64,000 nucleotides of DNA from Branchinecta lynchi (lineage: Eukaryota; Arthropoda; Branchiopoda; Anostraca; Branchinectidae), in assembly GCA_023053575.1 (NCBI GenBank), contig JAKZAP010000013.1, forward strand, positions 5,838,001 to 5,902,000. Direction: 5' to 3'. Shown here in pieces: positions 8,629 through 20,600 of the stretch (positions within the stretch are counted from its first letter, which is position 1; every line of letters begins with the position of its first letter). The position numbers and the translations under genes were made by a program. The notes below the pieces were generated by a model that was not told the DNA's origin, searched no databases, and worked only from the letters and a program-made list of their open reading frames with translations.

Positions 8629-11600
8629 CTACAAGGGAAACAAGAGGGTGAGTGCAAAAAACTGGATATAACTACTCACTTCGTGAGTACATAAGTATTA
8701 CTTCAGCTCAAGCTGATTGCGAATATTTTTTTGTATGCCGTTAATCAGCTACACTGTCGGAAGTTTCATAACAGATAACACAAGGATGCGCGGTTTCAAC
8801 GGATATTGCGTAACAGATACCATTTCGGATGTTGTCTGTTGTGTTTCAAAATATTATGCATAATAAGCGTTACAATCAGGAGGAGTCGAAAGACCGCCAA
8901 AAAGCATCTGCTGAGTTTTCCGACATCATGATGATAAAGAATAAAGTCAGTAGATGCTTTTTTGGCTCTTCCTAGCAAAGCTTGTTATGCATAACAGTTC
9001 ATGCATCACGTTTTTCAAACACAACAGATAACATCCCAAGTGTTATATGTCTGTTGAAACCGCACAACCTTGTGTTATCTGTTACGAAACTTCTGACAGT
9101 GTAGGAGATTTATTTCAGCGATCAACGTGATTGTAGGTTTCTTCCTTCTAGCTAAAGTCTGAACACGACTTTTGTCAAGAAGGGCAGAAATATCGCTCAG
9201 ATTAATTTCAACTGACTTCCTCGTTTAGCACCATCAAATATAGCTCTGCCACATTACGCGTCCGGATACAGAGGCCACTGGTGCCCCTGGGATCCATGGG
9301 CCTTGTTCTTTTTCCTTCAATTTTCTTAAAGGACCTGTCTTACCTATAATACTAACGCAACCTACTTCCATAATCACTCCGTGTATTTCTAAACCCGGAG
9401 ACCCCAATTTCGTGCGGTACGTTCTAACCCCTCTAATAAAACAGGCTGATTTTCTGATTTGCCGTCTTTTGCTACCTTCGATGTGTGTCACGCTGTCGAC
9501 GGCTGTCTGCGAGAAGTTTTCCCTTCTTAAAAACCGGTTATGTAAGTTGTTTCCCTGTTTTCGCTATAAGTCAACGGGTCTCGTAAAAGGTTTAAATCAG
9601 CCAAAACCGTGGGTTATTTGTTGAAAGCACATCCTAGATTTAAGGTATTCAAATATTTTAAAATACTGCAAGTTGAATAGTAAATAGTGCGAGGGGTCCT
9701 TTAACAGAAATTAGGTATATCGATGTCGTCGTGAACCTCTTCTTTCTTCTGTCTGAGAACCCATTAATTCCCGGACAAGCTGAGATAATTCGATATACGC
9801 TCTTCAGGACACAAATTAACTGGAGCTTGTTTACGCGCTTTGAACATCAACATTTCGAGTTCGGGGAGGGGAGCGGCTAAGAAACGATTCAACGCTGCGC
9901 GGTCGCGTTCAGTGCAGGGTTGCCACATGTCGCACGATAGTGTGAATTGTCACTCTATTTTGTTTTTGTCGCTCTTGTCCTACGTAGGACATACAAATCA
10001 CTATATTTCATAAAACGTCCAAATGTGTCATTTTTGCAGCAGGGATTCCGACTGGAAGTGACTATTTCAAGTTTTTGTGTGAAAATAAATTAGGATGTGT
10101 CATTTTCCAGAGGCGATCCCCACCAAAAGGAACAATTTCACGTTTTTTTCATGAACATAAAATTTCACTCCCATTTCACTCTCTGTTTTGGGCCAAAAGT
10201 CGCTCTCTAGATGTTTCTGATGTGGCAACCCTGGTTCAGTGAGTCTGACTCGGCCTTGGCATGAGGGCCGGCAGCTCGGGTGTGAAACGCAGGATCGCAA
10301 AAACGAATGTTGTGCTTGGTGTCAAACACGGCGTTGGAACCAAAAGCTGCTGTAAACGCAACTTGATGGTGATGATTCAATTTAAGTCACCTCCCGTCTT
10401 AGTGGGTCTTCGACGGCTTTCCTTGATATATTTATGGGTCCCTGGTATCACTGATATTCTCAAACGGCCAAAGGCACATGTCCATGAGCGTGCTCCACCC
10501 TTCTAAAACAGCAACTAATAGTTACTATTTCTGTTCCAACCCTCGTAAAAAGTTACTACGCTGACCGTTGCAGCCTTCTCCGAATAGTAACTAGCAGTAA
10601 CTATTTGCTTATTATGCTCGGGAGCGTAGTAAGGGTGGTAACTACGAATCTCTGTAACTTGATTGGCCAGATTACCCAGTGGCATGATATTTCGCCGAAA
10701 ATAGAAAAACGGGTTCCAGCCTTGACGCCAAGAAGCCAAAACTCGTGACGTCAGGCGTAGTAACTTTGGTAAGTAGGGTGAAACACGCTCCATGTCTCTC
10801 CTAACTGACTGATAACGAAACTTGCGATGGTCATTTTGAAATTCAAATTTCCCGCGGTTTCCACAACCCTGATAGCTACTCCCATCAAGAATTACTGTAA
10901 AAAATTGGCGTCGCCATCCCCGATCTATAATCGAGCAGGATATGCCAAACTGGGCGTCTGGGCCAGATTCACTTCTAACAGTGTGCGTAAATGTATCACA
11001 AGTTCTACTCTGTTGGACTGTCCACCACTATTTTTGTAAAACATATATATTAAAATTAGATGGTATGATAGGACGGTTTCGCAGATGCGCGAGTGTAAGA
11101 GCCCCAGTACAGCCCAGGAGCCCCGAAAAGTTCGTCCCAGCAAGGCATGTGTTCTAAACATCACTGCGCATGCTCTTATTTTGAGGACTGGAGCAAGATG
11201 CAACTTCTTCTCAAACCGGATCGTGGACCTCTGGCACAACCTCAAGGAGGACAGTGTTGCTGCTGACTCGACGGATGCATTCAAAAGCCGTTTGGAAATC
11301 TTTCACGAGATTGTAATAACAATAATACAAAGCAAGAGAAAAGACTTTCGCCTCTAAATAACTCTAAGAAATTTTGAGTAGTCGAACTGATCCCATTAAC
11401 AATGCACTTGAAACTATTGATCGATTCAGCATTAACCGCATCTTCGATAAGGCTGTTTCGAGGATCAACAATTTTGTTGCCAAAACCCCACTTAGAAACG
11501 TGCTTGTGGAATCTTGATTTTGCAAGCTCGTACGCGTGACCCCGATGATGACGGTTAATGCTGAATCTTACTAAATCAGTCACTTCAAAATTGTGTGTAA

Positions 11601-14600
11601 CCAACCACAAATGCAACAGTCATCACAAGGAGTGATTCAACAGGACCTAAAGTCCTTATTTCCCTCCAAGCTGTGATTTAAGGTACTTTAAGGTATTCGC
11701 CTGTAGGTCATCCTACCGGGTCATGGCATAGGTACGCTAAGAGCGAAGCTACCAGCTTCTAACAAGCATCTCCCCTTTTTAAAGAACGGGAGGGAGGAAG
11801 CACGGAGCTTATTTTATCCCTGACGGAAAAACTCATTGCTGAAATTCTACACGTTTAAGAGCAAATCTGATATCCTCGACTTAACTTTTTCATCTACCAC
11901 GTTAGAGCTCCACTCAGGCCAGATTTTCGAAATGTAAGTGATCTCCCAGTAGGGAAACGTGATAGCAATTCCTCAACGAGAAGATTCCTTTTAAAATCTG
12001 ACCTTCGAAAAAGGAATGTCGTGGAATTTACGAGAGGCTTACTTTGCTTTCTGGCTGGAGAGGCGAAAGCTTTACCCTATTTATCCATGCAAACGCCGTC
12101 TCAAATACGCGCAAGGATTTCAAATTACCGAGAGCATGTGCACATTCCCAGAAGGAAACCATAAAGCCTGAAGCGTAACATGATTTTGTTTCAAGGGGTG
12201 TCAAGCTCTCTCGTTGGAATGTCAACCACAATAAGGATTTCAATTTTCCGAGTACAACAGCGCAGTTCCCGCTAGGTTGATTTCTAGAAACTCCTGTCGG
12301 AGATTTTTTTCTATTTTTTTTTTGATATTTTTCTATTCTGTATATATTTATCAGACATATTCTTTTGTTGTATTTCGTGTATTTTTCAATTTTAGTGTTT
12401 TCAGGTAAAATCTGTGGCCTCCTTTTTCAAAAGAAATTTGAAAGATCTTTGACAAAAACCTTCGTTTACAATTCGTTTCCTTGCTCCTCTTGGTTCATTT
12501 TCCACCCTGCTTAAAAGTTAATTAAACTAATAATGCCACCCCACGCCATGGGGAAAGATGAAAATGGGATCCGGACTGATACTTAGTGGCGGGACTGTTC
12601 CTGGGACTTAATTGCATGAGGCCGGGAATGGAAGGGGACTGGTTCACATTTCCCCCAAAAATACTCAACACAACTGTGTGCAGGGTCGTATCTAGAGTAT
12701 AGATCGTATCCCCCATCCCCGAAACATATACAAAGAATAATTTGTTGGCTTTAACCTCTTAGCTATGTTATGCCTTACTGTTTGGTATAGATTAGGTCCG
12801 ACCCACAGGCAGAACCCCCACCCTCCAATAAACTTTTGGTTCCGAACCTGACAGAGTAAATGCTCCGATGAAAATCCTACAGGTTACAAGGGGGAGTTAA
12901 ACGCACACACTACGCGCATTCGATTTTGCCAGACGTGTATGAGGCTCCAGGTTCTTTCTTCTAGTCACAGCATAAAGAGGACCCTTGCCAGGAAGGGCCG
13001 AAATATCGCCGGAACGAATCCCAGCTAGCGCCATCTTCCTTGCTTGATCTCTTTTACACCTAAAATTGCAGCTTGGAGCAATTAAAGGATTTCCTTTAAT
13101 TGCCCAGCATCTCTTCGGGAATTGCCATGTGGATGAATACGGGAATTCTGCCGGGTGTTGGAGGTGATTCGCTTGACTTTATACCCTGGTCTGGGACTCC
13201 AGGGCATCCCATTCCGGCCTCCATTTCTTTTTCCTCCTCTCCTTGTCAAGGTTGACTTTAAATTCTTCGACGGTCTTGCTAGATCCTGAATCTTCGCTTA
13301 GGGACTACTACAGGTCAACAACTCGGTTGGTGAGAAAGTGGTAGCGTTCCCTCTTCTGCGCGTTGAGCTTTATGAACTTCTTGGACTGACCTCTCTTTCA
13401 CTGTGTTGGGTCGAGGAGGAAAAGATCATGGGTTAGATTGTTTTGGATTAGTTTACAGGTGCGAATCATCTCTCCCCTTTTACTTCTGTAGGTCATGCTG
13501 CACAGGTTCCTGGTTCGCAATCTGATCGGGTAAGGTGGATGCTGGCAGCCATCTACTAGTTGCTCTCCGTTGTACTTTTTCCATCATATCCTTGTCCACT
13601 TTGTAAACAAGACTAAAGGTATCGATGGGATCCCAAAAATCTAAGATTTGATCCCGACAATTGGGTCTTGTCTTCGGCAGGCTACCCGATGAAAAATGTA
13701 TCTCAAAATAGTACTATGAAGTAGTACGAAAAAGTTTCATGTAGTACTAACGATGCTACTGTATACTACTATATGCTACTATTAACAAGACTGGATGCTA
13801 CTATGGCAAGACAGGATGCTACTACATAAGATTCGACCAGTCCGAGGCACATTAAATGATCGTATTCTTTGCTATTACATAGTATTACATGCAACAGTTT
13901 CGTACTACTACCATACTACTACGCAGGCTACAAATTTTTCATTGGGTAATCGTCAACGAAAACCGAGTTAAGATATTCCATCTATCTACCAATCTATACC
14001 TCTATAGTCCATATCTATTTTGACGATACTGACCGAAACTTCCTGCTTTACTTCTGCCAAATTTGCGGTTTCGCCCGAATTCCGGGCGAACTACTAGTCC
14101 AGCAAAAAAAGAAAATTCAGAAACGAATCCAGCGTATCTAGTTATCCCTATAAAGAACATATAATCAACAATAAATAGAACTTTGACTTAAAAAAAAGCA
14201 ACCGGATTCCGGACTAATTATATGTTCGGGTAAATAATGATTGTCATATACAGACTCAGCGTCTCTTCTTACCCCTAAATCTAACATCTAATCAACTTCA
14301 GACATAACTTTTGCTTTTGACATATTTTCCGGTTTTGGCCGGATTCCAGGCGAACTAGTTGTCCGGCGAGATAAAGGTTTTCACCATCGTGTTCAGCACG
14401 TCTTCTTACCCTCAAATCAAACATTTAATCAACTTTAAATGGAACTTTTACTTCTAACCAACTTTCTGGTTTTTGCCGGATTCCGGACGAACTACTTGTC
14501 CAGCGAGAAAATAGTTTTCACCATCGTGTTCAGCATGTCTTCTTACCTCTAAATCAAACATTTAATCAACTTCAAATGAAACTTTTACTTTTAAAGGACA

Positions 14601-17600
14601 CCTGAATGAAGAGTACCAAGTATCATCCCTATCTGTATGACTTCCGTTAACATTGCCTGCAGAAAACCCAATCCAAATACGAAATAGTGTTTCCAAGCTA
14701 TGCTTTTTGCTCCATTTTGCATCTGTCCTTATTTCAGTACCGAACAATTTTAGAACTGAACAAATGCCTCCAATCAACCCTTCTTCTGGAATATTTTTTA
14801 ACAAGTTAAGCCCAAACGTATATCTAGAAGAAATTTCAATACGATCCGGCCAGCGCTGTACAAGATTTGAATGAATTGCGCTTTTTGTCTTGGAGTCTGC
14901 ATGTGCAAACCTCCAGAAATGAACATCCATATTTTGAAAACGTCCCGCTCAGGAGAAGAATGCTCTCCGTGGCCACTGTTCAGGTGTCCTTTAACAAACT
15001 TTCCGGTTTTTGCCAGATTCCGGACGAACTACTTGTCCGGCGAGAAAATGGTTTTCACCATCGTGCTCAGCATGTCTGCTTACCCCATAATCGACTATCA
15101 CATTAGCTGTTTAAAAATATTTTGTTTGTCCCTTAATTTGAACCCCCACCCCCAAATATAGGGCTACAGAGCCCATCTACGAACTCGACCTTACCCTTGA
15201 CGCAAACAATCCTCACACCAAGTTTCATCAAAATATCTCATTCCCTTCGAGAGTTATCGTGCTTACAGACGAACGGACGGACAATTTTAGCGATGTCACA
15301 GGTATCCCTCCACTTTCATTTTGGGATCCCAAAAAAGGGATGCAATGGAAATGCCAGTTTCTAGCCAAGGCTTGACAAGACCCTTGTACAGCTTAGTGAT
15401 CGTTCTCGGGGATCTCGTCGTAAATGTTCGTTTGATCATCCCTGATTATCAATTTTCTTCTGTGCCGCAATTTTCGGGACTAGTACAACGTATCATTCAT
15501 ACCTTCAAAGCTATATGGAGAAACATACCCCATTTTTCTCGCAAACACCACCTGCGTTCTTCAGGTCACCAGTCCAAGCCAGGCCAAGGGTACCACCTTC
15601 GAAGTCTCTGTAGGTGAACATGTATGCCAGGCAAAACGCGTCATAATCTTCCTCTGAAAAAAGATGGGCATGAAGAGAAAGCAGTCTACACTAAAGTTTC
15701 TCCGCGTTAGGATTCAAGTTAACTGCAGTACTTGGTACTCGGATTAATCTTATCTCTACTGGGATAAGATTATTCCGAATTAGAGATAATCTTATTTCAG
15801 TAGAGACAAGATTAATCTCAGTAGCAAATACTGCAAGATTTTTTTTTTTACAGTTTAGGGATGAACCGTCTCAAGTACGATTTCCGGCAAGTTCCCCACT
15901 GCTACTGAAATAAACTTATTTTCTAAACATATGCCAAACATATTGCAAGGATGACCAAGTAAGGGGTTATAGAAACATCTTTGGCAGCAGCGATCAGCAG
16001 TATGACCTTATTTATTCCTTTATCTAGCATGTCTCTTACACCTGTCACTAAATACATCTCATCCATGTGGAACTAGCTAATTTTCTGGTGAATTAACAAC
16101 AAAAATACATTTACTGTTGGCAGAAATGGGTACAGAAACGGATATGCATAAATGTGGATAAAAGTCAGAATCGTTTGAATGTACCTGAAGGCTCTACCTT
16201 GCCGACAACAGGGTCTGTTAGGGTAGTAAATTCCAACATCTGCAGGCCCTGTCCCGAAAAACAAGACCAAAGGTGTCGATGGGATCCCAAAAATCTAAGA
16301 TTTGATCCAGACAATTCGGTCTTGTCTTCGCCAGGCTAATCATCAGAGAAAACCGAGTTCAGATATTCTATCTACCTATCTATACCTCTATAAGCCATAT
16401 CTATTTTGACAATATTGACCGAAACTTCCTGCTTTACTACTGCCAAATTTGCGGTTTCGCCCGAATTCCGAGCGAACTACTATTCCAGCAAAATAATAAA
16501 AATTCAGATACGAAGCCGGCGTATCTCCTTATCCCTATAAAGAAATCTAATCAATTTTAAATAAAATTTTGACTTAAAAAAAAATGCGGGTACAACCGGA
16601 TTCCGGACTAATTATATGTCCGGGTAAAAAATGATCATTATATACAGACTCAGCGTCTCTTCTTACCCCTAAATATATCATCTAATCAACTTCAGATAAA
16701 GCTTTTACTTTTAACATATTTTCCGGTTTTGGCCGGATTACAGTTGTCCGGCGAGAAAATGGTTTTCACCGTCGGGTCCAGCATGTCTTCTTACCCATAA
16801 ATCAAACATTTAATCAACTTCAAATGAAACTGTTACTTTTAACCAACTTTCCGGTTTTGGCCGGATTCCGGACGAACTGCTTGTCCGGCGACAAGTTGAT
16901 TTTCACCATCATGCTCAGCATGTCTTCTTACCCATAAATCAAACATTTAATCAACTTCAAATGAAACTTTTACTTTTAACCAACTTTCCGGTTTTTGCCG
17001 GATTCCGGACGAACTACTCGTCCAGCGAGAAAATGGTTTTCACCATCGTGCTCAGCATGTCTTCTTACCTCTAAATCAAACATTTAATCAACTTCAAATG
17101 AAACTTTTACTTTTAACAAACTTTCCGGTTTTTGCCGGATTCTGGACGAACTACTAGTCCGGCGAGAAAATGATTGTCACCATCGTGCTCAGTCTTCTTA
17201 CCCCATAATCGACTATCACATTAGCTGTTTAAAAATATTTTGTTTGTCCCTTAAATTGAACCCCACCCCCAAATATAGGGCTACAGAGCCCATCTACGAA
17301 CTCGACCTTATATAACGTGTATCGCATTGTTTAATAGTTTTAACTGGACCCCGCAAGTGAGAACCCCCTAGGCACCTTTTATTGTTCACAGTTTGTACTG
17401 CAACTACTTTTGTGCTTTACCTGAATTGTGGTTCTACACAATAGTAGTCAGCAGTTTTCGTGTCTCCCACAATTGTTCAACAATTGTGGTGCCGAACTAC
17501 AATTCTAAGATTAAGATATAAGCCAGGGTGTTCGCGCTAGTTGGGCAGTCTAAGTCGCAGTCTAAGTCGTAGTCTAAGTCGTAGTCTAAGTCGTAGTCTA

Positions 17601-20600
17601 AGTGGCAGTCCAAGTGTATATTGTGTTAGACCAAGTACGGTCGTTGGAATGGATTACCGGTGGTGAATTACATAGAAGATCTATCATTGTACAGTGTGGT
17701 GAGTGAATAAAACTATATATATCTTATACTCTCTAGTACTGCGTTGTAGCCTCTAGACTAAGGAGAACCTGACTCGCCTCCTCGCTACCCATATAACTAT
17801 ATACCGAGGTACGGTATACTTACCCTTGACCCAAACAATCCTCATACCAAGTTTCATCAAAATATTTCATTCCTTTCGAGAGTTATCGTGCTTTCAGACG
17901 GACGGACGGACAACTTTTGCGATGTCGTAGGTATCCCTCCACTTACGTTTTGGGATCCCAAAAACTCGTCTTCTTCACAGCATACAGTCTAATTATTTTT
18001 AGCCTCGTTCTTCATCGAGGTTAACGTTGCAAAAAAAACCTCCGAACATCGAAATTTGTCAAGGAGAACAATGCTCCTCTCTCTCAACTCTTATGGAAGA
18101 AGAAGAAAACAGGGGTCGTGCCTCCCTCGTCCCCCTCGCCACGGTTTTTTTCTGAAGCTTCTTTAGTCCTTGCTTTTCTGTCTCCTAATACACTGACCTG
18201 TTCAGAGCAGGTATGGCCCGTCAACTGGCTGACATTAAATTTAACCAATAACCAGGCCCGTATCCAGGAATCTATTTCTAGGGGAGGGGGGGGGGTTGCC
18301 TTTTACGGGGGGGGGGGGGGTGCCATACATTAGAGGGAAAAGCCTGTAAAAATGACTATTTTTGTATGTTTCGGGGGGAGTTTCAATCCCCTACCCCACC
18401 CCCCTGGATACGGCCTTGCCAATAACAAACTCCTTCGTAGAGGTAAAGGCATGTTTACTGCATCCACATTATTAATTTATTTCTAGTTGGAACAACACTG
18501 GAGATCTAATATCAGAATACGCGTTTCCGGAACACGGCTGAAATAAGGAGAAATGTTTATTACACATCCTAGATAACGTTGGCTTACGAACGACCTTCGG
18601 AGAATCTGAAAATTCGTGACAGAGAAAACCAGCGAGCTAAAGTGCAGAAAGGTCAACGATTTCACGAGTGTACTTTAGTTTGGCGTGAATAGAAACCTTC
18701 GATTTCGCTAACAGGCACAGGTCAAACTGTCTCGAATTCCTGGCATACAGAAATAAAACTGGTAGTAGCCACTTTCAAAAGTTCTCACGGGAAAGTACGA
18801 GTCGAATTCTGCGAATTCAGAAACACAGATCGATGACGATGATGATGCTGACACGAATTTTGGACCCCTCTTGAGTATGTGGTCACTCGGGTCTTTTCTC
18901 TATTTTTCATGTGTGTTTTTCTTAGTTTTTTTGTTATATTAATTTTACTCTTCTACTGCACTTATGCCCTAGCCAGTGCAGTCCGTAATAAATCATTCAA
19001 TCATTCTTCTGACCTTCACATTATATAATGGGAAAAGTAACTTATGTTCACAGGTGGTAGAATTCTGCGAATTCAGGAGCAGGGCTCGAATACATGTGAT
19101 CGTTGGTGTTTGAACCTTCCGCCATTGGATAACCACTCGCTGCAACCTCGAACCAAATCGCGTCTCACCCATTCACAGCAGAGGTGACGCCAATTTCAGG
19201 AGCGAATTTTGTAGGAGCGATGGATTGTGTCCAATTGCTGAATTGGGAGGACCCCTGTGAATTTTGCACTCCAAAACGGACCTCTGGGGCGGCCAAGAGC
19301 TTTAATTTTCATTTCTGAGTATTCTCAGATACCTTTTGGGAATAATTTTTGTTTTCGATTAATTGTTTTCGACTTACCACGATTTGATTTTCTCTAATAT
19401 CTTTTGTATGACTACTGAAATCCGTAGTTATTTCCCACAGATGTGATTTTTTTCTTCTCTTCGTTTATTCTATAATTAATATTCCCCCCCCCCACCCCCA
19501 TTCGTCTCTCTCTGTATGACGGTTGGTAAATAAACATTACACTACAATACGGTTTTAATAGTATGTGTTATCAGCACAAACAATGGGGGAGAAGGGGTCG
19601 CCAACTGCTTTCCTGGACTCTCAAGCCGTCCCTGGTGAATACACACAGGGAAACAGACCGTCTTTTCTTGACTGAAGCCAAAACATGACTAACCTGAGAA
19701 TAATTCCAAAAACTTTTCCACTCCGTAATTTCCGGGATACCTGTAGTTAGGGTCCTTGAGGGCTTTACCCGTGTGGACTTTGATTCGCTTGATCATAAAG
19801 TTGATGTCGTCTGGCTCTCCATCCCCGTCAAAGTCTGAAACAGAAAAAGAGAGATCCTCACTTGCACCGTCTCGAGTAAAAGCGGCTCACAAGATTACTT
19901 AAAGACGGGCTCAAAATGCGCTGCTCCAGCCCAGAACCAACTATATGCTCTATTTAGCACGGAAGCTAGCACTACTGCGAGGGGTCGACGACTCTCCCAG
20001 AATGGTGTACACGTCCCGAAGGAATAATCCGGAATGGTCAGGAATAATCCGGAATAGTCAGGAATAATCCAGAATGGTCAAGAATAATCCGGAATGGATT
20101 ACACTAGATTAGGTTAAATTTTATTTTACACATGTATACGCAATATTTTGCAACACCTGCTAAGAAAGTCCCAAAGGGTTTGTTGGCCGCAGGTGGCAGT
20201 CCTCTCTATTCTACGTAATGTGGTAACACAATTTTTATATTATTATACATGCCATTCATACACGGTTCATAGATATACAATAAACATTCTGCTTATAAAA
20301 AACACTCACGCATCATTACTATCCTTTTGCAAGGAAAAATCTCTTCACTGTAGCCATGAAGGATGCCAGATGACTTGAATTTCTAATTTCAACTGAATTA
20401 TATCCCATACAGAGGGTTAGGAATAATCCGAAATAGTTAGGAATAATCCGGAATGGTTAGGAATAATCCGGAATGGCCAGGAATAATCCGGAATGGTCAG
20501 GATTATTAGGTTATTCCGGAATGGTGTACATAAAAATCGGGAGTCGTCGACCCCTCGCACTACTGCCGACAGTGGCAGGAAAACAATAACGATGGTGGAC

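Larger units (their letters stand above)
13609..15336 (+). repeat. BamPal repeat copy with two nested MITEs
   Basis: Left cap CAAGACTAAAGGTATCGATG-GGATCC with its closing GGTCTTGTCTTC, then monomers around GGATTCCGGACGAACTACTT, then CCAAGTTTCATCAAAATATC, GACGAACGGACGGAC, and the right cap TTTTGGGATCCCAAAA. MITEs at 13685-13946 and 14595-14990 interrupt it. Removing both restores the order seen in other copies. Confidence 0.8.

Noticed and set aside
14562..14930. 122-codon minus frame and overlapping plus frames
   Set aside because: Mostly internal to a 396-bp TTAA MITE; no transposase motif, and frames on both strands suggest chance.
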